Below are positions 14,173-21,658 of a stretch of 23,347 bases of DNA, piece after piece. The notes under the pieces are model-generated. The model saw only the letters and a list, made by a program, of their open reading frames with translations, made no database searches and had not been told where the DNA came from. This DNA comes from an uncultured Acidimicrobiales bacterium. Lineage in GTDB: Bacteria > Actinomycetota > Acidimicrobiia > Acidimicrobiales > Iamiaceae. Location: the NCBI GenBank assembly GCA_937926025.1, contig CALANQ010000219.1, forward strand, positions 1 to 23,347, read 5' to 3'. Each line of letters begins with the position of its first letter. Position 1 is the stretch's first letter. Both the position numbers and the translations under genes were made by a program.

Positions 14173-17100
14173 ATGGACGACGTCGGGCTGGACGGGCGCG
14201 AGCGCGCCGCGATGGGCCTGTCGTCCATCGCGATCGCCGCGCTGGTGTTCCTCCAGGCCCCCGGCCGCATCGTCCCGGAGACCAAGCTCGACGTGCTCCT
14301 GGACCCCGTGACCTACCTCGGCCGGGCGCTGAGCCCCTGGGATCCGTCGGCCGGCTTCGGCCGCGTCCAGAACCAGGCCGTCGGGTACCTGTTCCCGATG
14401 GGGGCGTTCACATCGCTGGGCCGAGCCGTGGCCCTGCCCCCGTGGATGGTGCAGCGCGCCTGGATCACGCTGGTCGTGCTGGCGTCGCTCTGGGGCGCCC
14501 ACCGCGTGGCCCGAGCGGTGGGGGTGTCCACCGCCGGGGGGCGGGTCGTGGCCGCGTGGGCGTACGCGCTGGCCCCGGCGACCGTCGCGGTCACCGCGTT
14601 CCAGTCCGCCGGGCAGCTGCCGTACGCGCTGGCCCCGTGGGTGCTGGTCCCCCTGCTGGGCGCCCGCGACGGCGCCCGGCCCCGCCGGGTGGCCGCGTGG
14701 TCGGCGCTGGCGGTGGCCGCGATGGGCGGGGTGAACGGGGCGTCGGCGTTCGCCGTGCTCCCGCTGGTCCTCGTGTGGTTCACCACCCGAGAACCGGGCG
14801 CGGCGAGGCGGCGCCTGGCCGGGTGGTGGGCGGTCGGGGTGGTGGCGGCCACCCTCTGGTGGCTCATCCCGCTCGTGGTCACCGTCCGCTACGGGCTGCG
14901 CTTCACGGACTTCACCGAGCAGTCGTCGATCACCACGTGGACGGAGTCGGGGACCGAGGTCCTGCGGGGCACGGGCAACTGGCTCTCGTTCATCCAGACC
15001 GACGCCGGGCCGTGGCTGCCGGGAGGGTGGGCGCTCACCGCGGACCGGGTGGCCATCGTCGGCTCGGCGCTGGTCGCGGCGGCCGGCCTGTGGGGCCTGG
15101 CCCGGCGAGATGCCCCCGGTCGGAGCTGGCTGCTCCCGTCGTTCGTGCTCGGGGCGGTGGCGATGGGGATCGGCTACCACGGGGCCTGGGGCGGACCGTT
15201 CTCCGACGTCGTGCAGGCGCTGCTCGACGGGCCCCTCGTGCCGTTCCGCAACGTCCACAAGTTCTCGGCCGTCGTCCGGCTGCCGCTCGCGGTCGGCCTC
15301 GGCCACCTCGTGGCGGTGGCCACCGCGGCCGTGGCGGCCCGCCCCGCACCGGCTCGCCGCCTGCGGGGCCAGCTGGTCGCGGTGCCCGCCGTGGCGCTGA
15401 TCGTGGTGGGCCTCGCCGTCGCCCCCGCCGCCCGGGGCCAGCTCACCGCGCCGGGCTCGTTCGCCGACGTGCCCGTGGCGTGGCGCCAGGCCGGTGCCTG
15501 GCTGGAGCAGCACGACGCCGGCGGACGCACCCTCCTGGTGCCCGGGTCGGCGTTCGCCGAGTACCGGTGGGGCCGCCCGCTCGACGAGCCGCTGTCGTCC
15601 ATCCAGGGGACCGACTGGGCCGTTCGGGACCTCATCCCGTTGGGCGGCAACGGGTCGACCCGCCTGCTGGACGCCGTCGACCGTGCGCTGCAGACCGAGT
15701 CCGTCCCCCCGGGGTTCGTCACCGCCCTCCAGCGCGGGGGCGTCCGCTACCTGCTGGTGCGCAACGACCTGGACCCCGTCCGCACCGGCGGGCCGAGCCC
15801 GGCGTCGGTGCGGCGGGTGCTGGCCACCGCTCCGGAGCTGGAGCTGGTGGCCTCGTTCGGGCCGGTGATGACCGAGGTCGGCGGCGACCACCGGACAGCC
15901 TCGCGTCCCGGCGAGGCCGCGTCCGAGGCGTACCGCTCGATCGACGTGTACGCGGTGCCCGACCCGGTGATCCGGGCCACCGCGTATCCCGCGGAGGGTG
16001 CCGCCGTGACCAGCGGCGGCCCCGAGGCGATCCTCGATCTGGACCCGGAGCTCACCGACGGCCGGGCCGTCGTGCTGGCGGTCGACGACGGCGCGGAGGA
16101 CCTGCCGTCGCCGCTGCGGGTCGCGACCGACACGGCCCGGCGCCGCGATGTGGCGTTCGGCGCCATCCGGGACAACGCCACCTACACGCTGACGCCCGAC
16201 GAGGTGTCGCCGCTGACCGGCACCACGCCAGAGGACCGCTGGCCCGACGGTCGACCCAAGGGCCTCACCTCGGCACGGGTCGACGGTGCCGCGTCGCTGT
16301 CGGACAGCCGTGAGCCGGGGCAGTCCCTGCGGCCCGAGCAGCAGCCGTACGCCGCGTTCGACCGGAACCCGTCCACTGCGTGGGGACCGGCATCGGCGGT
16401 GGTCGGCGAGTGGGTACAGGTGGCGCTGGACGAACCCACCGAGATCGGTCCGGTCACCGTCCGGATCCCCGAGACCACCGGCAAGCGCATCGGCGCCGTC
16501 CGGGTGGTGACCGACCAGGGGTCGGTCACCGGCACCATCGGCGACGACGGCTCGGTCACCGTCGACCCGCCGGCGGGCGCGACGCGGTCGGTCCGGGTCG
16601 TCATCGACGACCTCGTCGGCACCCGTCCGGTGGAACGGGTCGGGATCAGCGAGATCGAGATCGGCGGGGTCGAGGTCCACCGCCCGCTGGTGGTCCCGTC
16701 CCCCGGCGACGGTGGCGCCGACGTCGTGTCGCTGGCCCGCGACCGGTTCGACCGGTTCTCCCTGATCCGCCGGGACGAGCAGGGCGAGCTGGATCGGGTG
16801 TTCCGCTGGGCCGGAGCGGAGCAGGTCGCGATCCGCGGGACGGCCACCGCTGCGCCGGGTGCGGAGCTGGATGCCCTGGTCGACGCGGCGACCGACCAGC
16901 CTCCGGCTGGCGCCATCGACGTCTCGGCCACGTCGAGCTTCCGGGACCTGCCGTCGTTCGCCCCGACCGCCGCCGTGGACGGGGACCCGCAGACGGCGTG
17001 GATCAGCAGCGCGGAGGCCGGTGCTCCCGCCATCACGTTGCGGTGGGATCGCCCCGTCCCGGTCGACGAGGTCGATGTCCGGGTGCTCGACGGCGTGGCC

Positions 17101-18237
17101 GACCCGGTGAGCCGCGTGGTGGTCACCGCGGGCGGAGCGTCCTTCGAGCGCGCGCTCGACGCCTCGGGGCGGGTCTCGATCCCCGCCACCACGACCGATG
17201 CGGTGACCGTCTCCTTCCCCGGCGACGGGTCCTCGGACGACGGCACCCGGCAGGTGGCCGTGGCCGAGGTGACCGTTCCGGCGCTGCTCGGGCGCAAGGC
17301 GGCGGTGCCGGACCGCTCGACCGCCGTGGCCCTGGACTGCGGCGAGGGTCCGCCCGTGTCGCTGGATGGCCACCAGGTGCCGACCCGGGCGTCGACCACC
17401 GTCGGGGCGCTGCTGGACGGCAGCCCGATCCCGTGGGAGGCCTGTGACCGGATCGACCTGCGCCCGGGCGACCACCGGGTCACCGCCACGGCCGGGTCCC
17501 TGCTGGCATCGACCCTCGTGGTGGAGCCGGCCGGTGGCGTCGACCCGCCGCCCGCCAGCCGGTCCGTGTCCGTGCGCTCGTGGGGCCGCTCGCAGCGGAC
17601 CGTGCAGGTCGGGGCGGGCGATGCGGCCATCCTCGCCACCACCGAGAACGCCAACGACGGGTGGGTGGCGACCCTGCAGGGCGAGACGCTCGAGCCGATC
17701 CGGGTCGATGGCTGGCGGCAGGGGTGGCGGGTCCCGGCCGGCGCCGCCGAAACCGTCGAGCTGCGCTACCGCCCGGCGAGGAGCCAGCAGGCAGGCCTGG
17801 CGATCGGCGCCCTGGCCCTCTTCGGGCTGGTGGCGGCCGCCCTGGTCCGGGGCCGGCGGGACTCCCGACCCTGGTCGGTGCCCGGCGAGCGCCCGTGGCC
17901 GCGGGCGGCGGTGCTGGTGCTGATCGCCGGGGCGGGGCTGGCGCTGGGGGGACCGCTGGTGCTGCTGGCCGTTCCGCTCGCGCTGCTGCCCCGACGGTCG
18001 TCGCGGCTGCCCGTCGTGGCGGCGGGGGCCATGGTCGGTGCCGGGCTGGTGACGCTGATCGGGGCGGGCGCCGAGGTGGGCGACCGGACCGGCACCTTCT
18101 CGCCTGCGGCCCAGGCCCTGGCGGTGGCGGCGGTGCTGGCCGTGGCCGTGGCGCTCCTGCCGGACCGGCCGGTCAGCGGGGCTGGGGCTGGTTCCACTCC
18201 GTCCAGCCGTGCCCGGTTCGGCCGTCGGCCGCGGTGA
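14173..18237 (+). CDS. aftD: AftD-like alpha-(1->3)-arabinofuranosyltransferase (paralogue 2, canonical)
   Basis: This is a protein of about 1354 residues, close to mycobacterial AftD (about 1400). The first helix (14-30) is followed by the family's characteristic loop PETKLDVLLDPVTYLGRAL (35-53), then WDPSAGFGRVQNQAVGYLFP (56-75), matching the AftD GT-C active-site region. Further membrane helices run to about residue 430. The extracytoplasmic part has two discoidin/F5-8-C-like modules (about 706-836, FDRNPSTAWG; about 913-1036, VDGDPQTAWI). Four helices close the protein. In mycobacteria AftD adds alpha-1,3 arabinofuranose branches from decaprenyl-phosphoarabinose. I chose ATG 14173; GTG 14131 would run into the divergent gene and ATG 14212 would shorten it. 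The 3' end overlaps the convergent gene by 65 nt. Confidence 0.85.
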   Translation: MDDVGLDGRERAAMGLSSIAIAALVFLQAPGRIVPETKLDVLLDPVTYLGRALSPWDPSAGFGRVQNQAVGYLFPMGAFTSLGRAVALPPWMVQRAWITLVVLASLWGAHRVARAVGVSTAGGRVVAAWAYALAPATVAVTAFQSAGQLPYALAPWVLVPLLGARDGARPRRVAAWSALAVAAMGGVNGASAFAVLPLVLVWFTTREPGAARRRLAGWWAVGVVAATLWWLIPLVVTVRYGLRFTDFTEQSSITTWTESGTEVLRGTGNWLSFIQTDAGPWLPGGWALTADRVAIVGSALVAAAGLWGLARRDAPGRSWLLPSFVLGAVAMGIGYHGAWGGPFSDVVQALLDGPLVPFRNVHKFSAVVRLPLAVGLGHLVAVATAAVAARPAPARRLRGQLVAVPAVALIVVGLAVAPAARGQLTAPGSFADVPVAWRQAGAWLEQHDAGGRTLLVPGSAFAEYRWGRPLDEPLSSIQGTDWAVRDLIPLGGNGSTRLLDAVDRALQTESVPPGFVTALQRGGVRYLLVRNDLDPVRTGGPSPASVRRVLATAPELELVASFGPVMTEVGGDHRTASRPGEAASEAYRSIDVYAVPDPVIRATAYPAEGAAVTSGGPEAILDLDPELTDGRAVVLAVDDGAEDLPSPLRVATDTARRRDVAFGAIRDNATYTLTPDEVSPLTGTTPEDRWPDGRPKGLTSARVDGAASLSDSREPGQSLRPEQQPYAAFDRNPSTAWGPASAVVGEWVQVALDEPTEIGPVTVRIPETTGKRIGAVRVVTDQGSVTGTIGDDGSVTVDPPAGATRSVRVVIDDLVGTRPVERVGISEIEIGGVEVHRPLVVPSPGDGGADVVSLARDRFDRFSLIRRDEQGELDRVFRWAGAEQVAIRGTATAAPGAELDALVDAATDQPPAGAIDVSATSSFRDLPSFAPTAAVDGDPQTAWISSAEAGAPAITLRWDRPVPVDEVDVRVLDGVADPVSRVVVTAGGASFERALDASGRVSIPATTTDAVTVSFPGDGSSDDGTRQVAVAEVTVPALLGRKAAVPDRSTAVALDCGEGPPVSLDGHQVPTRASTTVGALLDGSPIPWEACDRIDLRPGDHRVTATAGSLLASTLVVEPAGGVDPPPASRSVSVRSWGRSQRTVQVGAGDAAILATTENANDGWVATLQGETLEPIRVDGWRQGWRVPAGAAETVELRYRPARSQQAGLAIGALALFGLVAAALVRGRRDSRPWSVPGERPWPRAAVLVLIAGAGLALGGPLVLLAVPLALLPRRSSRLPVVAAGAMVGAGLVTLIGAGAEVGDRTGTFSPAAQALAVAAVLAVAVALLPDRPVSGAGAGSTPSSRARFGRRPR

Positions 18238-19105
18238 AGCGGCACCAGGAGCGGGGGAAGCGGCTGACGCGACCGTCGGTGGCGGTGAGGAGCACCGGGG
18301 AGGCCGCGATCGGGTCCACCGCCAGTTCGAGGTCGCCCACCGTCCAGGTGCCAGCCGTGGGGATGCCGGCGGGGTCGACCACGGCGGTGTGCGCCACCCG
18401 GTCGATGGCCTGCACCGGTCCGCCGGGGGCCTGCACGTAGCCGGTGCCGTACAGCGGGTCCGGACCGAGCCGGACGTCGACGCCGTGGAACCGCGTGCCG
18501 TCGTCGAGGCGTCCGGCCGTCCAGCTCCACCCGTAGCTCCACCAGTCCCGGACCCCCCAGGAGTGGTCGCGCTGGCCGTGCCCGTCGATCTCGAAGCGCT
18601 CGGCGCCGACGAGCACCTCGCCGTGCACGCGGCACGGGACCTCGTAGCGGGTGACGCCGGGGTACGCGTAGGTGCCGCCGTCGGTCTCCCACTCGAGGTC
18701 GAACCCGAGCGGCACCCGGTCGCCCCGGAGGTCTCCGTAGACGTCGGCCGGATCGTCGACGCCGACCGCGAACGCCTCGAGGCCGATGGACACGTGATCG
18801 AGCGGGGTCTCCACCGTGTAGTCCGCCCACAGGCCCTCGGTGCGGATCTCGTGCGAGCGGCCCGGCGGGATGGCGACCTCGTGGTCGATCACCGTGACCA
18901 GGGGACGATCGGGGCCGACCACGCAGCCCCAGTACCAGGCGGTGCCGAGGCCCGGGTAGAGCCCGAGGCGCACGTAGCCGCCGATCCCCTGATCCGGGTC
19001 GAAGAAGTCGAGGTACCAGCTCTCGCTCCACAGCTCCTCGTCGCCGGGCACGTGGCGGTGCTCGTCGGTCGGTGCGGCGGGGGCGGCGGGCTCTGGCTCG
19101 GACAC
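18173..19105 (-). CDS. DUF7064/DUF7065-like protein (lipocalin/CrtC-like fold), function unknown
   Basis: This encodes 310 residues, soluble, with no signal peptide. It is rich in beta-strand and tryptophan, with blocks such as WSESWYLDFFDPDQGIGGYV, GHGQRDHSWGVRDWWSYGW and FHGVDVRLG. The GxRDHSWGxRDW block is typical of DUF7064/7065 proteins, which resemble hydroxyneurosporene synthase/AttH-type double lipocalins; the assignment is from memory of the motif. Such genes often sit among lipid or steroid degradation genes. GTG at 19103-19105 is chosen because AGGAG (complement of 19111-19115) lies 5 nt upstream, and the 77 open codons before it are shadow. It is divergent from the SCP2 gene. Its 3' end lies inside the last 65 nt of the AftD gene on the other strand. 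Confidence 0.78.
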   Translation of the reverse strand: MSEPEPAAPAAPTDEHRHVPGDEELWSESWYLDFFDPDQGIGGYVRLGLYPGLGTAWYWGCVVGPDRPLVTVIDHEVAIPPGRSHEIRTEGLWADYTVETPLDHVSIGLEAFAVGVDDPADVYGDLRGDRVPLGFDLEWETDGGTYAYPGVTRYEVPCRVHGEVLVGAERFEIDGHGQRDHSWGVRDWWSYGWSWTAGRLDDGTRFHGVDVRLGPDPLYGTGYVQAPGGPVQAIDRVAHTAVVDPAGIPTAGTWTVGDLELAVDPIAASPVLLTATDGRVSRFPRSWCRFTAADGRTGHGWTEWNQPQPR

Positions 19106-19235
19106 GGGTGCTCCTGGGCGGGTCGGGCGAGGTCGGCGGGCGCGGACGACGGAGGTGGTCGTCGGATGCGGTCCGCGGGTGCGGTCCACGGGTGAGCCGG
19201 GATCGTAGGGGGACGGCACCGGTAGCGTGGCGGGG
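19106..19235. promoter_or_regulatory. Divergent intergenic region (DUF7064-like / SCP2)
   Basis: This 130-bp gap lies between divergent starts. AGGAG (complement of 19111-19115) serves the minus-strand gene. TACGAT (complement of 19202-19207) fits the actinobacterial TANNNT -10 for leftward transcription, and TAGCGT at 19223-19228 fits it for rightward transcription. No good -35 is visible for either, so these are only candidates. Confidence 0.4.
19223..19228 (+). promoter_or_regulatory. Candidate -10 element for leaderless SCP2/Fpg transcript
   Basis: TAGCGT matches TANNNT and lies 7 nt before the ATG at 19236, which has no proper Shine-Dalgarno sequence at normal spacing. That distance puts the transcription start at or next to the A of ATG, the usual arrangement of leaderless actinobacterial mRNAs. 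This is inference from spacing. Confidence 0.35.
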
Positions 19236-19658
19236 ATGTTGACGTTCCTGAGCGACGAGTGGATCGGTGCGCTCCACGATGCCGCCGTCGCCGATGAGAC
19301 CCTGGCCACCAGCACGGCCGACGTGGCGCTCACCATCGAGCAGGTGGTGACGGGCGGACCCGACGGCGACGTCTGCTACCACATGGCGTTCGACCACGGC
19401 TCGGTGTCGGTGGCACCCGGGCCGGCCGAGGCGCCCACCATCTCGTTCCGGCAGGACTTCGCCACCGCAGCGTCCATCGCCATGGGCCAGGGGTCGGCGC
19501 AGCGGGCGTTCATGACCGGACGGCTGCGGGTGGGCGGCGACCTGCGGGTGCTGCTCGCCCACGGCGACGTCCTGGCGCAGCTCGACGACGTGTTCGCCCC
19601 GGTCCGGGCCAGCACGGCGCCGCCCGTCGTGGCCGCCGAAGCTCCTCCGGCGGGCTGA
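19236..19658 (+). CDS. SCP2 sterol-binding domain protein
   Basis: This encodes 140 residues forming a single SCP2-like domain. Visible features are the central strand block CYHMAFDHGSVSVAPG, the PTISFRQDFATAASIAMG segment and the FMTGRLRVGGDLRVLL helix/strand, which corresponds to the conserved F-x-x-G-K-L-x-x-x-G-D element of SCP2 proteins. Members bind hydrophobic ligands such as acyl-CoA or sterols. The frame also opens at GTG 19227, but ATG 19236 is preferred as it begins the domain naturally. The stop is 3 nt before the start of the DNA glycosylase, so both are in one transcript, although no functional link is evident. A short Ala/Pro tail closes the protein. Confidence 0.8.
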   Translation: MLTFLSDEWIGALHDAAVADETLATSTADVALTIEQVVTGGPDGDVCYHMAFDHGSVSVAPGPAEAPTISFRQDFATAASIAMGQGSAQRAFMTGRLRVGGDLRVLLAHGDVLAQLDDVFAPVRASTAPPVVAAEAPPAG

Positions 19659-19661
19659 CCG

Positions 19662-20495
19662 GTGCCCGAGCTCCCCGAGCTGCAGGCCCACGCCGAGCGC
19701 CTGGGCGAGGACTTCGGCGGCGCCACCCTCGCGGGGTTCCGGCCCATCACCTTCACGGCTCTGAAGACCTACCAGCCCGATCCCGCGGTGGCGGTGGGCT
19801 CGACGGTGGCGTCGTTCGGGCGACGGGGCAAGTACCTGCTGATGGAGGTCGGGCCGGTCACGTTCGTCATCCACCTGATGCAGGGCGGGAGGCTCAAGCC
19901 CGACGAGAAGCAGGCGGCGAAGCCCCGGGGCGGGATCGCTCGGTGGACGTTCGACGACGGCCGGGCGCTCCTCCTGACCGAACCGGGTACCGAGCGGCGG
20001 GCTGGGGTGTGGGTCGTCGAGGGCGACCTCGAGGCGCAACCGCCGATCGAGGGCCTCGGACCCGATGCCGACTCGCTGGATGCCGCCGGGTGGGGCGCGC
20101 TGCTGGCCGAACGCTCGTCGCGCCTGCACGGTGTCCTGCGCGACCAGCACGTCGTCGCCGGCATCGGCCGCCGGTTGGCGAACGAGATCTGCCATCGGGC
20201 GATGCTGTCGCCGTTCGCCAACGCGTCGAAGCTCAAGCCCGAGCAAGTGGCGGCGCTGGCGGCCGCGGTGCAGGAGTGCATCGCCGAATCCCTCGCCGAG
20301 GAACGGACCCAGGACGAGATGGTGAAATCCGCGGCGCGGGGCGGGGTGCACCACCTGGCCGGTCAGCCGTGCCCCCGCTGCGGCGACGTCCTGCGAACCG
20401 TCGAATACCGGGCCTACACCGTCGTGTACTGCCCGACCTGCCAGACCGACGGCAAGGTCCTGGCCGACAACACCACCAGCAAGTTCCTGAAGTAG
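19662..20495 (+). CDS. Fpg/Nei family DNA glycosylase/AP lyase
   Basis: This is a 277-residue base-excision repair enzyme. After GTG initiation the protein begins MPELPEL, so Pro2 is the catalytic Schiff-base nucleophile and Glu3 the acid. K57 (RRGKYLLM) matches the conserved Fpg lysine. The helix-two-turn-helix is at about 158-183 (GVLRDQHVVAGIGRRLANEI). A four-cysteine zinc finger is formed by C237, C240, C257 and C260. The usual GxGN asparagine in the H2TH is replaced by Arg (GIGRR). The zinc-finger arginine normally found five residues before the third Cys is Tyr here, with the nearest Arg seven before (R250). This suggests a divergent actinobacterial subgroup, so lesion specificity (8-oxoG or oxidised pyrimidines) is open. 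It starts 3 nt after the SCP2 gene. Confidence 0.93.
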   Translation: MPELPELQAHAERLGEDFGGATLAGFRPITFTALKTYQPDPAVAVGSTVASFGRRGKYLLMEVGPVTFVIHLMQGGRLKPDEKQAAKPRGGIARWTFDDGRALLLTEPGTERRAGVWVVEGDLEAQPPIEGLGPDADSLDAAGWGALLAERSSRLHGVLRDQHVVAGIGRRLANEICHRAMLSPFANASKLKPEQVAALAAAVQECIAESLAEERTQDEMVKSAARGGVHHLAGQPCPRCGDVLRTVEYRAYTVVYCPTCQTDGKVLADNTTSKFLK

Positions 20496-20526
20496 GACCG
20501 CCCGGGCCGATGCGGCCCGGGCGGTC
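20496..20526 (+). terminator. GC-rich hairpin after the DNA glycosylase gene
   Basis: A perfect 13-bp stem (GACCGCCCGGGCC at 20496-20508 with its complement at 20514-20526) and a 5-nt loop start immediately after the TAG stop. The sequence behind it (TCGTACTCGTTCG) is only mildly T-rich. Strength and position make a transcription terminator very likely. Confidence 0.8.
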
Positions 20527-20550
20527 TCGTACTCGTTCGCCGTTGGTGTG

Positions 20551-20586
20551 CGTACGCGTCGAATCGACGTCGATTCGACGCGTACG
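20551..20586. repeat. 36-bp perfect palindrome between convergent genes
   Basis: The 18-nt half CGTACGCGTCGAATCGAC is followed directly by its exact reverse complement, with no spacer. It lies 9 bp downstream of the malate dehydrogenase stop (minus strand) and 24 bp beyond the glycosylase hairpin. It is markedly less GC-rich than its surroundings. It may be the terminator of mdh (16-bp stem, ACGT loop) or a protein-binding site. Confidence 0.9.
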
Positions 20587-20594
20587 GCCGCCGA

Positions 20595-21584
20595 TCAGAT
20601 GAGGCCGAGCTCCTTGACGGCGTCGCGCTCCTCGGCGAGCTCGCCGACCGAGGCGTCGATGCGGCCGCGGGAGAACTCGTCGAGCTCCAGTCCCTGGACG
20701 ATGCTCCAGTCGCCGTCCTTGCAGGTGCAGGGGAACGAGCTCATCAGGCCTTCGGGCACGCCGTAGCTGCCGTCGGACGGCACGGCCATCGACACCCAGT
20801 CGCCCTCCGGGGTGCCGTTGACCCAGGTGCTGACGTGGTCGATGGCGGCGTTGGCAGCCGAGGCCGCGGAGGACGAGCCGCGGGCGTCGATGATGGCGGC
20901 GCCGCGCTTCTGCACCGTGGGGATGAAGTCGCCCTCGAGCCAGGCCTGGTCGTTCACCAGGGCGGCGGCGTTCTGGCCGTTGACCTCGGCGTGGAACAGG
21001 TCCGGGTACTGGGTCGCGGAGTGGTTGCCCCAGATCGTCATCTTCGTGATGTCGTTGACCGTGGTGCCGGTCTTGGTGGCGAGCTGCGCCATCGCCCGGT
21101 TGTGGTCGAGCCGGGTCATGGCCGTGAACTGCCGCGGGTCGATGTTGGGGGCGTTGTTCATGGCGATGAGGGCGTTGGTGTTGGCCGGGTTGCCGACAAC
21201 CAGGACCTTCACGTCCTTCTTGGCGCTGTCGGAGAGCGCCTTGCCCTGCGTGGTGAAGATGGCGCCGTTGGCTGCGAGGAGGTCGCCGCGCTCCATGCCG
21301 GCGGTGCGGGGCCGGGAGCCCACGAGGAGGGCGATGTCGGCGTCGCCGAACGCCACGTCGGCGTCATCGGTCTTCACCACGCCGGCGAGCAGCGGGAACG
21401 CGCAGTCCTCGAGCTCCATGCCGACACCGTCGAGGGCGCCGAGGGCCGGCGTGATCTCGAGGAGCTGCAGGATGACCGGGGTGTCGGGGCCGAGCAGGGC
21501 TCCGCTGGCGATGCGGAACAGGAGGCTGTAGCCGATCTGGCCGGCTCCGCCGGTGACGGCGACGCGTACGGGCTCGGTGGTCAT
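20595..21584 (-). CDS. mdh: Malate dehydrogenase (NAD-dependent)
   Basis: This is a 329-residue TCA-cycle enzyme that interconverts malate and oxaloacetate. The NAD-binding Rossmann motif is TGGAGQIGYSLLFRIASG (11-28). The substrate arginines are R93 and R99 (SRPRTAGMERGDLL). GNPANTNAL is at 131-139, and the catalytic pair is D160 (TRLDHNRA, with R163) and H188 (IWGNHSATQYPD). The length equals the usual 327-330 of this MDH class. ATG at 21582-21584 has GAGGAGA (complement of 21591-21597) 6 nt upstream; the open frame reaching 22484 is a shadow of the monooxygenase. It lies between a palindrome at its 3' end and a hairpin that isolates it from the upstream monooxygenase, so it is probably transcribed alone. 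Confidence 0.97.
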   Translation of the reverse strand: MTTEPVRVAVTGGAGQIGYSLLFRIASGALLGPDTPVILQLLEITPALGALDGVGMELEDCAFPLLAGVVKTDDADVAFGDADIALLVGSRPRTAGMERGDLLAANGAIFTTQGKALSDSAKKDVKVLVVGNPANTNALIAMNNAPNIDPRQFTAMTRLDHNRAMAQLATKTGTTVNDITKMTIWGNHSATQYPDLFHAEVNGQNAAALVNDQAWLEGDFIPTVQKRGAAIIDARGSSSAASAANAAIDHVSTWVNGTPEGDWVSMAVPSDGSYGVPEGLMSSFPCTCKDGDWSIVQGLELDEFSRGRIDASVGELAEERDAVKELGLI

Positions 21585-21621
21585 GGGACGTCTCCTCGCA
21601 TGGGGCGCGGTGCTCGGTTGG

Positions 21622-21645
21622 GCTCGACGCCGGACGGTGTCGAGC
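21622..21645 (-). terminator. Hairpin after the monooxygenase gene
   Basis: The 10-bp stem (21622-21631 with 21636-21645, one G-U-type mismatch) has a 4-nt loop and lies 13 nt past the monooxygenase stop on the minus strand. No T tract follows. It could end that transcript before mdh. The rest of the 74-bp gap holds the mdh ribosome-binding site. Confidence 0.5.
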
Positions 21646-21658
21646 AGCGGCTCCGACC

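Noticed and set aside
13720..17475. Minus-strand frame of about 1251 codons opposite aftD
   Set aside because: It is antisense to a strongly recognisable AftD protein and dominated by Arg/Gly/His/Asp repeats of codon-shadow type.
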